Shown: positions 19,076-27,366, counted from the first letter of the stretch. The stretch: DNA of 64,000 nt from an uncultured Actinomyces sp. (GCA_900541895.1 UWSI01000002.1:72738-136737), one strand, 5' to 3'. The notes: generated by a model not told the origin, from the sequence alone. Made by a program: numbers and translations.

Positions 19076-19157
19076 GGCAGGTTTCCAGAGCGGCCAAATG
19101 GATCTGACTGTAAATCAGACGCTTCGTGCTTCGGGGGTTCGAATCCCTCACCTGCCA
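19076..19157 (+). tRNA. tRNA-Tyr (anticodon GTA)
   Basis: The acceptor stem GGCAGGT (19076-19082) pairs with ACCTGCC (19150-19156), followed by discriminator A. The anticodon loop CTGTAAA gives GTA. A long variable arm follows, as expected for a class II tRNA-Tyr. The TTCGAAT T-loop is present. CCA is not fully encoded (ACCG). Confidence 0.97.
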
Positions 19158-19242
19158 CCGTCTCGTAGAGACTCGTTGTGATGTCATTCTCACTGACAGG
19201 AATTGCTTCGCAGTTCGGTTATGAGTTAGGCTTCTCGGCGTT

Positions 19243-19315
19243 GCCCCGATAGCTCAGTCGGCAGAGCGTCTCCATGGTAAGGAGAAGGTCAAGGGTTCGA
19301 TTCCCTTTCGGGGCT
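19243..19315 (+). tRNA. tRNA-Thr (anticodon GGT)
   Basis: GCCCCGA pairs with TCGGGGC across a 73-base cloverleaf. The anticodon stem TCTCC/GGAGA encloses the loop ATGGTAA, giving GGT for threonine. It lies 85 bases after tRNA-Tyr. CCA is not encoded. Confidence 0.97.
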
Positions 19316-19344
19316 CAGGTCGCGGTTTCGACCGCAGCCGCTGC

Positions 19345-19418
19345 GGCGGGGTAGCTCAGCTGGTTAGAGCGCACGACTCATAATCGTGAGGTCGCGGGTT
19401 CGAGCCCCGCCCCCGCTA
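19345..19418 (+). tRNA. tRNA-Met (anticodon CAT, elongator type)
   Basis: GGCGGGG pairs with CCCCGCT (G-U at the first pair), and the loop CTCATAA gives CAT. The first pair is not the unpaired C-A of initiator tRNA, so elongator Met is preferred. A tRNA-Ile with modified CAT cannot be excluded from sequence alone, but the Thr-Met-rpmG order in actinobacteria favours Met. CCA follows at 19419-19421. Confidence 0.92.
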
Positions 19419-19471
19419 CCAGACCAACAGAGTCGCACGCCGACATAAGCAATAGCAAAAGGGGAATCACC

Positions 19472-19642
19472 GTGGCAAGCAAGTCTCAGGACGTTCGCCC
19501 CAAGATCACTCTGGCATGCTCGGAGTGCAAGGAGCGCAACTACATCACCAAGAAGAACCGTCGTAACACGCCGGATCGTCTTGAACTGCAGAAGTACTGC
19601 CCGCGTTGCCGCAAGTCTACGCTTCACCGCGAGACCCGCTGA
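19472..19642 (+). CDS. rpmG: 50S ribosomal protein L33
   Basis: This 56-residue protein is L33 of the large ribosomal subunit. The start is GTG with AAAAGGGGAA upstream. It has the zinc-ribbon (C+) form: two cysteine pairs, CSEC at 16-19 and CPRC at 43-46. The body KERNYITKKNRRNTPDRLEL is typical. It follows tRNA-Met by 50 bases and is closed by a strong terminator, so it is probably co-transcribed with the tRNAs. In many actinobacteria a pair of MaoC-like genes and murB follow directly; here the sialic acid cluster lies between. Confidence 0.96.
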   Translation: MASKSQDVRPKITLACSECKERNYITKKNRRNTPDRLELQKYCPRCRKSTLHRETR

Positions 19643-19657
19643 CGGCGTCGCGCTAAA

Positions 19658-19689
19658 CCCCGAGGAACGCAAGGTCCTCGGGGATTTTT
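19658..19689 (+). terminator. Rho-independent terminator after rpmG
   Basis: A perfect 9-base-pair stem, CCCCGAGGA with TCCTCGGGG (19658-19666, 19675-19683), is followed by ATTTTTG. This is a standard intrinsic terminator. Confidence 0.9.
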
Positions 19690-19724
19690 GTTATCTGTAT
19701 CTACTTTTCCGGTAGGGTGGCCCC

Positions 19725-20774
19725 ATGAATACCCGCACGGATTGTCGTCAGATTGTCGCGCCGCTTGAAAGGGGCGAGGTTCGTATTCCTGCCCTCACGG
19801 TGCTTCCCGATGGACGCATGCTTCTCTTTTATGACGAGCGGCCAGCCCCGGCCTCGGGAAAAGGGTCGGACTTTAACGGGCTGACGATGGCCTCGGACCT
19901 TCCCAACCCGAATCGAATTCGTTGGGTGGAGCGCACGTTCCCAGCCGAAGGTGACAATGCGTCAAGGTGGAGTACTCCGCGCGATCTTCCTCTTACCCTC
20001 CCTGCGATTACCTCTGATGCGTGTGTGGGGATCGATGGTGACGGTCTTCTTCATCTGGCTTGCGCCTCGACGCAGGGGCAAGTGGGATATATGGATTCGC
20101 GTGCCGATGCTGAGCATCTTCAAGCGATCCTTGCGTGGGGGAGTGGTCCGGAGGACCTGCAAATGCGTGATCTGGCGGATGAGCTCTACTCTCGCACGGG
20201 CGCTGATGCGCTCTTTGCGACTTCTGGTTCGACTGTGACGTGGCAGGGAGCAGTTCTTCTTCCCTACGTTGTGCGAGTGGGTAATCGCACTCATGTGCAG
20301 GTGGTTGCCGTACGTGGCGGTGCGATTCAGTGGCTTACAGATCCCCTAGTTGGTCCGAGGGGCGTTCTTCTTGATGAGACGACGCTGGCGCTTTGGGATG
20401 GACGCCTTGTTGCCAATTGTCGTTTGCAAGGATTTGAAGGCCGAGGCTCGGGAGCTCGTTATCTTGCCTGGGGGGATGGGCACAGCTGGAACGGCGGGCA
20501 ATTGTGGGATTGCGAGGACCCGGGGTGCAATGCGAAACAGCTTGCGGACTTCTTTATTCACCCGCATTCGCTCAGTTCGCGTCGTGCGGGTAGCGTTTTG
20601 CGCTTGACTCCTCCTTGGGAGGGGAGTGTGCGCGCCGAGGCCCTGGCTGCCTTGGGTGGGGGAGAGTTTGGGTATAGCGATGTCTGCGTCCGTGGTGACG
20701 AGCTTGTTGTTGTGTTTGAACGAGACCGTGGCCTGTGGGACGTAGTGCTTTCTATGACCGAGCTCGTGTCCTAG
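19725..20774 (+). CDS. sialidase-like (BNR-fold) protein without signal peptide
   Basis: This 349-residue protein looks like a bacterial sialidase (exo-alpha-sialidase fold), which would release terminal sialic acid from glycans. The N-terminal RIP motif (R20-I-P22) sits in VRIPALTVLPDGRMLLFYDE, the usual place for the first arginine of the catalytic triad. Near the end GYSDVCVRGDELVVVFE resembles the sialidase region with the catalytic tyrosine (Y317) and a glutamate (E332). Asp-box repeats are weak (for example around SWNGGQLW). There is no signal peptide, transmembrane segment or sorting signal, so it should stay in the cytoplasm and act on imported sialosides. It leads a sialic acid import and breakdown cluster on the same strand. 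Substrate assignment is inference. Confidence 0.75.
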   Translation: MNTRTDCRQIVAPLERGEVRIPALTVLPDGRMLLFYDERPAPASGKGSDFNGLTMASDLPNPNRIRWVERTFPAEGDNASRWSTPRDLPLTLPAITSDACVGIDGDGLLHLACASTQGQVGYMDSRADAEHLQAILAWGSGPEDLQMRDLADELYSRTGADALFATSGSTVTWQGAVLLPYVVRVGNRTHVQVVAVRGGAIQWLTDPLVGPRGVLLDETTLALWDGRLVANCRLQGFEGRGSGARYLAWGDGHSWNGGQLWDCEDPGCNAKQLADFFIHPHSLSSRRAGSVLRLTPPWEGSVRAEALAALGGGEFGYSDVCVRGDELVVVFERDRGLWDVVLSMTELVS

Positions 20775-20833
20775 AGTTTCTGTGCTCTGTGGGGCAGATC
20801 TCAAGGGGTGTATGAAATTGTTATCTGAATATC

Positions 20834-20862
20834 TTGCGGGTATTTGTCAGACAACATATGCT
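20834..20862 (+). promoter_or_regulatory. promoter with palindromic operator upstream of the Sat-type transporter
   Basis: A -35 box TTGCGG (20834-20839) and -10 box TATGCT (20857-20862) are 17 bases apart. Between them lies a perfect palindrome TTGTC-A-GACAA (20844-20854). This matches the tNGTn(3)ACNa pattern of FadR-type GntR operators, the class to which many NanR regulators belong. The layout suggests repression by a GntR regulator encoded elsewhere. Confidence 0.55.
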
Positions 20863-20924
20863 TGCTTCAGCGGACGTGATAAACGGCCCGCACATCCCAT
20901 TTCTCGAAGATGAGGAGCGAGAAT

Positions 20925-22496
20925 ATGCGTATGCGCAAGCACTTCGCAACCGGTGCTGCAATGGCAGCAGCGGCTAACCTGGTCCTGACCCCATGCGGTG
21001 GCGGATCGTCCACTTCAACATCAATCAGCAGTAGTAGTTCAGATTCAGGTGCACCCAAGGGCACCATCACCGTTGGTTCCGCCTACGAGACCACTGACTA
21101 CAGCCCGATCACCACTTCGGCACTCGGCATGGGCGCAAACTGGCAGGTCCTCGAAGGCCTGTACCGCTTCGACATGTCCGACTACTCGGTCAGTCCCGCG
21201 CTGGCTGCCGGTGACCCCGTGAAGGTCTCCGACACCGAGTACGAGATCGCCCTGCGCGACGGAGCCAAGTTCTCTGACGGCACGGATGTCAAGGCAGCAG
21301 ATGTCGTGAGCTCCTACGAGCGCACCACTGGTGACAAGTCCATCTTCCGTCAGTTCTTCACCTTCGTGGATTCCGTTTCCGCAAAGGATGACAAGACCAT
21401 CACTGTTAAGCTCAAGTACCCCTTCTCCAACCTGAAGGAGCGCTTCGTCAATGTTCACGTCGTTCCCTCGACCATGAGCGAAGACGCACTCAAGGCCAAG
21501 CCGATCGGCTCTGGCCCCTACAAGTACGACAACATCTCGGCCACTGAGGTCACCGCTGTTCCCAACGAACACTACAACGGCAAGACTCCCGCGAAGGCAG
21601 CCACCCTCAAGTGGAGCGCCCTCAAGGACGACGCAGCACGCCTCTCCGCTGCTCTCGGTGGCAGCATTGACATCATGGAAGCCGTTCCCGCCGCAGCGCA
21701 GGATCAGCTCAAGGCAGCAGGCTGGAACGTCGAAGCCAAGCCCGGCTACGGTAACCCCTTCATGATGTTTAACACCCAGAAGGCTCCTTTCAACAAGCCT
21801 GAGGTGCGTCGTGCATTCCTCAAGGCCATCGACAAGCAGAAGCTGATCTCTTCGGCTCTGAACGGTCAGGCTGTGGAAGCTAAGTCCTTCCTGCCCGAAG
21901 CAAACCCGTCCTACAAGAAGCCCGCAACCGACCTGTCCTACGACAAGGATGCAGCCAAGAAGCTGCTCGCCGATGCCGGTGCTTCCGGTCTGACGGTCAA
22001 CCTGGTGACGACGGACCACCCGTGGGTTCTCTCCCTGGTTCCCCAGATCAAGTCCGATCTCGAAGCTCTGGGCCTGAAGGTCAACCACCAGCAGATGGCT
22101 TCTTCGGCTCTCTACTCGACCGTGACCGACGTTGACAACCCGACCTACGATGTCGTCCTGGCTCCCGGTGACCCCTCGGTCTTCGGTGTTGACCCCGGCA
22201 TCATCGTTTCTTGGTGGAACGGCGACAACGTGTGGACCAAGAAGCGCGACGGCTGGCAGGTTTCGGATCCCGATTCCTTCAAGAAGCTGCAGGGCCTAAT
22301 GGACGAGGCTGTTCAGCTTGACGGTGACGCTGCCAAGGCTAAGTGGGGCGAGGTTCAGGATCTGCTCGCCGAGCAGAGCGTGATCTACCCGCTGGTCTTC
22401 CGCAACATGATTACCGCATCTAACCCCAAGAAGGTCGATGGCTTCAAGGCAATTTCCGCCACCAGCGTGCAGCTGCTTGGAGTAAGCGCGAAGTAA
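20925..22496 (+). CDS. ABC transporter solute-binding lipoprotein, Opp/Dpp family (putative sialic acid)
   Basis: This 523-residue extracytoplasmic binding protein belongs to the peptide/nickel (SBP_bac_5) family. It has a positively charged signal (MRMRKHF), a short hydrophobic stretch and a lipobox-like LTPC with the lipid cysteine at C24. Proline just before that cysteine is unusual. A Ser/Thr-rich linker leads into the mature domain, where ITVGSAYETTDYSPI and the later NPFMMFNTQKAPFNKPEVRRAF are typical of the family. AGGAG precedes the ATG at 20925; an in-frame ATG at 20910 has no good ribosome site. Position ahead of permease, ATPase and nan genes suggests it delivers sialic acid or sialosides, as in the SatABCD type of importer. 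Ligand is inference. Confidence 0.85.
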   Translation: MRMRKHFATGAAMAAAANLVLTPCGGGSSTSTSISSSSSDSGAPKGTITVGSAYETTDYSPITTSALGMGANWQVLEGLYRFDMSDYSVSPALAAGDPVKVSDTEYEIALRDGAKFSDGTDVKAADVVSSYERTTGDKSIFRQFFTFVDSVSAKDDKTITVKLKYPFSNLKERFVNVHVVPSTMSEDALKAKPIGSGPYKYDNISATEVTAVPNEHYNGKTPAKAATLKWSALKDDAARLSAALGGSIDIMEAVPAAAQDQLKAAGWNVEAKPGYGNPFMMFNTQKAPFNKPEVRRAFLKAIDKQKLISSALNGQAVEAKSFLPEANPSYKKPATDLSYDKDAAKKLLADAGASGLTVNLVTTDHPWVLSLVPQIKSDLEALGLKVNHQQMASSALYSTVTDVDNPTYDVVLAPGDPSVFGVDPGIIVSWWNGDNVWTKKRDGWQVSDPDSFKKLQGLMDEAVQLDGDAAKAKWGEVQDLLAEQSVIYPLVFRNMITASNPKKVDGFKAISATSVQLLGVSAK

Positions 22497-22518
22497 AGCC
22501 CTAACAGGCTTTCGACGA

Positions 22519-22582
22519 AAGGAGGGGTGGGATGCCCACCTTGGGCTAAGGCCACAGTGGGACCCCCACCCCTCCTTCATTT
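22519..22582 (+). terminator. attenuating hairpin between binding protein and permease genes
   Basis: A perfect 13-base-pair stem (22519-22531 with 22565-22577) has a small GCCC/GGGC hairpin in its loop and is followed by CATTTTG. Partial termination here would give more binding protein than membrane components, a common arrangement in ABC importer operons. Confidence 0.75.
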
Positions 22583-22614
22583 TGTTCAATTCCGCTTGAC
22601 ATGGAGGTCTAGCA

Positions 22615-23571
22615 GTGAATAACCTTCTGCGCCTTATCGCGCGACGACTGGTGGCGCTGCCGATCATGGTGGTCGGCGTGTCATTCCTCGTCTTCTTCAT
22701 CATGTCGCTGTCTCCCATTGACCCCGCCTACTCGGCACTGGGTGAGACAGCCACTCCCGAAGCTCTCGAAGCGTACCGCGTTGAACGCGGACTCAACGAG
22801 CCCTTCTTCATCCAATACGGAACGTATCTGTGGAACATGCTTCACGGTGACCTCGGTCTGTACGCAACTGGCACGGAGTACCACGTGAGTGATCTGGTCG
22901 CACAGGCGCTGCCTGTCACTCTTCAGCTCACCTTCTTGGGTCTGTTGTTCGCAGTCGTTATCGCTTTCCCCCTCGGAGTCATCGCCGCGCTCTACCGCGA
23001 TCGCTGGCCTGATCAGCTGATCCGCGTGATCTCGGTTATTTGCATTGGTACCCCTTCCTTCTGGCTGGCAGCGCTGCTGGTCTTGGCTTTCGTCGGTGGT
23101 TCCATCCCGGTTTCCGGTCCTATTCCTGCATTCAGCGTCGATCCCTTGGGTTGGTTCCTTCGATTACTTCTTCCCGCCATCGCATTGGCTGTTCCCGTGA
23201 TCGGCCAAATGACCCGCGTCGTGCGTACCTCGATGGTTGAGGAACTCGACCGCGACTACGTTCGTACCGCAATTGGCGCAGGCATTCCCAAGCGTGTCGT
23301 CGTTGCCCGTAACGTCCTGCGCAACGCCCTCATCACTCCTGTGACTGTTCTGGGTCTGCGTATCGGCTACCTCATGGGTGGTGCCGTCGTCATTGAAATC
23401 ATCTTTGCCATTGATGGCATGGGTAAGCTCGTGCTCCTCAAGGGCATCCAAGAGAACTGGGTGACCCTGGTGCAAGGTGGTGCCTTGGTCGTCGCAATCG
23501 CCTTCATCGTCGTCAACATCATTGTTGACATGCTCTACCTGCTCATCAACCCGCGTATTAGGTCGGTGTGA
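22615..23571 (+). CDS. ABC transporter permease, DppB type
   Basis: This 318-residue integral membrane protein is the first permease of an Opp/Dpp-type importer. The opening LLRLIARRLVALPIMVVGVS and MSLSPIDPAYSALG are typical of DppB, and about six hydrophobic helices follow. The cytoplasmic coupling loop that contacts the ATPase is DYVRTAIGAGIPKRVV, followed by the usual RNVLRNALITPVTVLG. The start is GTG with GGAGG at 22603-22607. It pairs with the permease half of the next gene, which starts four bases after its stop. Confidence 0.93.
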   Translation: MNNLLRLIARRLVALPIMVVGVSFLVFFIMSLSPIDPAYSALGETATPEALEAYRVERGLNEPFFIQYGTYLWNMLHGDLGLYATGTEYHVSDLVAQALPVTLQLTFLGLLFAVVIAFPLGVIAALYRDRWPDQLIRVISVICIGTPSFWLAALLVLAFVGGSIPVSGPIPAFSVDPLGWFLRLLLPAIALAVPVIGQMTRVVRTSMVEELDRDYVRTAIGAGIPKRVVVARNVLRNALITPVTVLGLRIGYLMGGAVVIEIIFAIDGMGKLVLLKGIQENWVTLVQGGALVVAIAFIVVNIIVDMLYLLINPRIRSV

Positions 23572-23574
23572 GTC

Positions 23575-25629
23575 ATGAACCAAAAAGCAAAACTCGCAAA
23601 GGTCACCGCGAAGGGTGCGCATTTCTCACGCATCAGTGCGATGTCTTTGGGATCCAAGATCGCAATCGGTGTTTTGGCGCTGATCGTTCTTGTATCAATC
23701 CTTGCGCCCTTCGTGGCGCCCTATTCACCCGAATTTATCGATACGCCGTGGCAGGGGCCGTCTTCGGCTCACCTCTTCGGTACTGACCACGCGGGCCGAG
23801 ACATTCTGTCTCGCGTCCTCTTCGGTGGTCGCTACTCACTGCTCATCGGCTTGTGCTCAACCGTGATCGCACTCTTCTTCGGCGCAATCATCGGATCGAT
23901 CGCAGCTGTGACGCGCAAGGCCATCTCCGAAACCATTATGCGTATCTTGGACATCATCATGGCTGTCCCCGGTATCGCAATGGCGGCTGTTACGGTTCTG
24001 GTCTTCGGACGCACACTTGCCCAGTCCGACAACAAGATGGGCATTGTCTTCGTCATCATCTTCTCGATTGCATTCGTCTACATTCCGCAGCTGGCACGTA
24101 TTGTTCGCGCAAACGTGATGGCCGCATACGGTGAAGACTACGTGCGTGCAGTGATCGTCTCCGGTGCCCGTGCACCGTGGATCCTCATCAAGCACGTGAT
24201 GCGTAACACTGCTGCTCCGGTTTTGGTCTTCGCCACGGTCTTGGTCGCAGATGCGATCATCCTCGAGGCCTCGCTGACCTTCATCGGTTCAGGCCTTCCC
24301 GCAACCATGGTCCCCACCTGGGGCAATATCTTGTCCGAGGCTTCGTCCTACCTCTCGGTCCTGCTGGGCTACTGGTGGACCGCCTTCTTCCCCGGCTTGT
24401 TCATCATGGTCACCGTCTTGTGCTTGAACATCCTCTCCGAAGGCATCACCGATGCCATGGTTGCGGCTCCCTCCACGGCAGCTGTTGCTCAGGTTGACAA
24501 GAACTCTGAGCGCGAAGCCGACCGTATCCTTCTGGATCCTCGCCGTGCATACGCCGAGCAGGCCGAGTCCTTGCAGCAACGCTTGGATGATCTGGAAGTT
24601 GTCGAAGGCAAGCGTCACGATCGTTTTGTCTCTACTTCGCACGAAGCACCTCTGCTCGAGGTGAAGGACCTGTGCATCAAGTTCGAGCGTCACGGCGATG
24701 TCAATGTCGTCGATCACGTGTCCTTCAAGGTACGCCGCGGCGAGACCATGGGCCTCGTCGGTGAATCCGGATGTGGTAAGTCCATTACGGCACTGACCAT
24801 TATGGGCCTCATTGACCCGAAGGCAGAGATCACCGGTGAGATCCTCTACGAAGGTAAGAACTTGCTGGAGATGAAGCATGAAGAGCGTCGTGCGCTTCTG
24901 GGCCACGAGATGGCAATGATCTACCAGGATGCTCTCTCCTCGCTAAACCCGGCCATGCTGATCAAGGCTCAGATGAAGCAGCTGACCAAGCGTGGAGGCA
25001 CTCGCAGCGCAGAAGAACTCCTTGAGCTGGTGGGCTTGGACCCCAAGCGCACCCTGGAGTCCTACCCGCACGAGCTTTCCGGCGGCCAGCGTCAGCGAGT
25101 TCTCATCGCAATGGCACTGACCCGTGACCCGAAGCTCATCATTGCTGACGAACCGACCACCGCTCTGGACGTGACCGTTCAAAAGCAGGTCATCGACCTG
25201 CTCAACGAGCTGCGTGAGAAGCTCGGCTTCGCAATGATCTTCGTCTCCCACGACCTGGCTCTTGTCGCAGAGGTTGCCCACAACATCACCGTCATGTACG
25301 CCGGTCAGGTCATCGAGCAAGCTCCCACTCAGGAACTGCTCACTCACCCGACCCACGAGTACACCCGCGGCCTGCTGGGCGCAGTCCTTTCCATCGAGTC
25401 CGGCTCCGGACGTCTGCACCAGGTCCCCGGGACTGTGCCTTCACCTCGGGACTTCCCGATCGGCGACCGTTTCGCCCCGCGTTCCTCGCACCCCGACTAC
25501 GGCCTCGATATTCGCCCGGTCCTCACCGAGGTGGGCCCCGAGCACGTGTATGCGGCACTGCCGCCTCGCGAAGAGGTCCGCGTCTCCAGCGAAACCATCG
25601 TCATTGAAGAAGGTCAGGAGGAAAACTGA
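23575..25629 (+). CDS. fused ABC permease (DppC type) and ATPase (DppD type)
   Basis: This 684-residue protein joins two importer parts that are usually separate. Residues 1-300 are a DppC-like permease with six hydrophobic segments and the coupling loop DYVRAVIVSGARAPWILIKH. A charged, probably helical linker (about 305-355) leads to an ATPase with Walker A GESGCGKS near 396-403, signature LSGGQRQR near 501 and Walker B LIIADEPTTALD near 520. An oligopeptide-type C-terminal extension follows, ending acidic. No internal stop or frameshift is visible and the linker is in frame, so the fusion looks real. It should form one transporter with the upstream permease and the downstream ATPase. Confidence 0.92.
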   Translation: MNQKAKLAKVTAKGAHFSRISAMSLGSKIAIGVLALIVLVSILAPFVAPYSPEFIDTPWQGPSSAHLFGTDHAGRDILSRVLFGGRYSLLIGLCSTVIALFFGAIIGSIAAVTRKAISETIMRILDIIMAVPGIAMAAVTVLVFGRTLAQSDNKMGIVFVIIFSIAFVYIPQLARIVRANVMAAYGEDYVRAVIVSGARAPWILIKHVMRNTAAPVLVFATVLVADAIILEASLTFIGSGLPATMVPTWGNILSEASSYLSVLLGYWWTAFFPGLFIMVTVLCLNILSEGITDAMVAAPSTAAVAQVDKNSEREADRILLDPRRAYAEQAESLQQRLDDLEVVEGKRHDRFVSTSHEAPLLEVKDLCIKFERHGDVNVVDHVSFKVRRGETMGLVGESGCGKSITALTIMGLIDPKAEITGEILYEGKNLLEMKHEERRALLGHEMAMIYQDALSSLNPAMLIKAQMKQLTKRGGTRSAEELLELVGLDPKRTLESYPHELSGGQRQRVLIAMALTRDPKLIIADEPTTALDVTVQKQVIDLLNELREKLGFAMIFVSHDLALVAEVAHNITVMYAGQVIEQAPTQELLTHPTHEYTRGLLGAVLSIESGSGRLHQVPGTVPSPRDFPIGDRFAPRSSHPDYGLDIRPVLTEVGPEHVYAALPPREEVRVSSETIVIEEGQEEN

Positions 25630-26447
25630 TGAGTACTGAAACTCCGATCATCGAGCTCAAAGACGTTGAGGTGACCTTCAACTCCCGTACCGGATCGCTG
25701 TTCCGCCCCCACAAGGTGCACGCGGTTCGCGGTGTTGACATGCGCATTGAGCGTGGACAGACTCTGGGTATCGTCGGTGAATCCGGCTGCGGTAAGTCCA
25801 CGACTGCAAATGTTATGTGCGGCCTGCAGATGCCAACGAAGGGCCAAGTGTTCTTCAACGGTGAGGAAGTCACCAAGCGCGGTGCGGATGCGCGCAGGCG
25901 TATCGGACGTGTTGTTTCCGTGGTCTTCCAAGACCCCGCAACCGCTCTCAACCCGCGTATGCATGTTGCTGATCAGCTTGCCGATCCGCTGCGTGTGCAC
26001 AAGATTGGTGACGAGGCCTCGCGCTCCAAGCGCGTTCGCGAACTGATCTCTTTGGTGGGTCTGCCTTCGAGCGCCTTGGATGCACTCCCCGGTCAGCTCT
26101 CCGGTGGTCAGCGTCAACGTGTGGCGATCGCCCGAGCCCTGTCCATCGGCCCCGATGCGATCATCGCTGACGAACCGACCAGTGCTCTGGACGTCTCGGT
26201 TCGCGCTCAGATCCTCAACCTGCTTACGGACCTGAAGAAGGAACTTGGCTTGGCGATGGTCTTCATCTCGCACGATATTCAAACTGTTCGTTACGTTTCT
26301 GACCGGATCGCCGTCATGAACGGTGGGAAGGTCGTTGAAGAGGGACCGGCAGCTGAATTGCTGGCGTCCCCGAAGGATCCTTACACCCGCAAGCTCCTGG
26401 GGGCTGCACCCTCGCTGCTGCATCCAACACTCGGAGGAGAGAACTAA
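25629..26447 (+). CDS. ABC transporter ATPase, DppF type
   Basis: This 272-residue protein is the second nucleotide-binding subunit of the importer. Walker A GESGCGKSTT is at about residues 50-59, the signature LSGGQRQRVAIARAL near 157 and Walker B IIADEPTSALDVS near 178. The RTGSLFRPHKVHAVRGVD region after the first strand is typical of DppF/OppF proteins. The ATG shares one base with the preceding stop (TGATG) and the stop overlaps the nanA-like gene, so these genes are translated in a chain. Confidence 0.94.
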   Translation: MSTETPIIELKDVEVTFNSRTGSLFRPHKVHAVRGVDMRIERGQTLGIVGESGCGKSTTANVMCGLQMPTKGQVFFNGEEVTKRGADARRRIGRVVSVVFQDPATALNPRMHVADQLADPLRVHKIGDEASRSKRVRELISLVGLPSSALDALPGQLSGGQRQRVAIARALSIGPDAIIADEPTSALDVSVRAQILNLLTDLKKELGLAMVFISHDIQTVRYVSDRIAVMNGGKVVEEGPAAELLASPKDPYTRKLLGAAPSLLHPTLGGEN

Positions 26448-27364
26448 TGAGTTCACAGATTCGCGGCGTTGTCCCGCCGTTGGCTATCCCGCTGAAGAAC
26501 GGCGAGCTGGACGTTGTCTCGCTGGAACGACACATCAACCGCATGATTGGTGCGGGGCTGAACGGCCTCTTCGTTTCCGGCTCGACCGGTGAGGTTGCAT
26601 TCTCGACCTCCGAGCGTCGTCAGCAGATCCAGCGCGAGGTTGTTCGCATTGTCGACGGCCGCGTTCCGCTGCTGGTTGGTGTGATCGATACCGAGACCGA
26701 GCGCGTCATTGAGAACATCAAGGCAGTTGAGGAAATCGGTGGAGCTCTGGGCGTCGTTGCAACCGCTCCCTTCTATGCGCTGGGCGGCCAGGCGGAGATC
26801 GAAAAGCACTTCCGCATCCTCAAGGAGAACACCAATCTTGAGCTGTGGGCCTACGACATTCCCGTCTGTGTCCACACGAAGCTGCAGAATGATCTTGTTC
26901 TTCGCTTGGGTAAGGAAGGCGTTCTTGACGGCGTTAAGGATTCTTCCGGTGACGATGTGGGCTTCCGCTGGCTGTCCCGTGCGAACGAGGCCGCTGGCCA
27001 CCCGCTTCAGCTGCTGACCGGCCACGAAGTGGTTGTCGACGGTGCTTACATGTCGGGCGCAGATGGCTCGGTCCCCGGCCTGGCCAATGTTGACCCCGAT
27101 GGCTACGTCCGTCAGTGGCAGGCTTTCGAGCGCGGTGACTGGGAAGCTGTGCGCACCGAGCAGGACCGCCTTGCGGACCTCATGCGCATCGTTCTGGTGA
27201 AGGGCGTTCAGGGCTTCGGCGCCGGCGTTGGTGCCTTCAAGACTGCTCTGCAGCTTCTGGGTGTCTTTGATTCCAACGAGATGCCGCGTCCTGTCGCTGC
27301 CCTCGAAAGTGACAACGTCGAGCACGTTGCTTCCGTCCTGCGCGAAGCCGGCTTGCTCTCCTGA
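26447..27364 (+). CDS. nanA: N-acetylneuraminate lyase-like aldolase (DapA/NanA family)
   Basis: This 305-residue protein is a class I aldolase of the DapA/NanA family, proposed to split N-acetylneuraminate into N-acetylmannosamine and pyruvate. The Schiff-base lysine is K164 (GVKDSSGD) and the catalytic tyrosine is Y136 (YDIPV). GSTGE at 45-49 is the carboxylate-binding motif in its lyase-like form; dihydrodipicolinate synthases usually read GTTGE. Where E. coli NanA has a GYDE segment, this protein reads TGHEVVVDGA, so the substrate is less certain than the fold. Its place between a Sat-type importer and nanK/nanE homologues is the main reason for the name. Confidence 0.8.
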   Translation: MSSQIRGVVPPLAIPLKNGELDVVSLERHINRMIGAGLNGLFVSGSTGEVAFSTSERRQQIQREVVRIVDGRVPLLVGVIDTETERVIENIKAVEEIGGALGVVATAPFYALGGQAEIEKHFRILKENTNLELWAYDIPVCVHTKLQNDLVLRLGKEGVLDGVKDSSGDDVGFRWLSRANEAAGHPLQLLTGHEVVVDGAYMSGADGSVPGLANVDPDGYVRQWQAFERGDWEAVRTEQDRLADLMRIVLVKGVQGFGAGVGAFKTALQLLGVFDSNEMPRPVAALESDNVEHVASVLREAGLLS

Positions 27365-27366
27365 TC

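Noticed and set aside
19345..19418. CAT-anticodon tRNA as initiator or Ile2
   Set aside because: Initiator features are missing and the Thr-Met-rpmG order favours elongator Met; Ile2 cannot be fully excluded.
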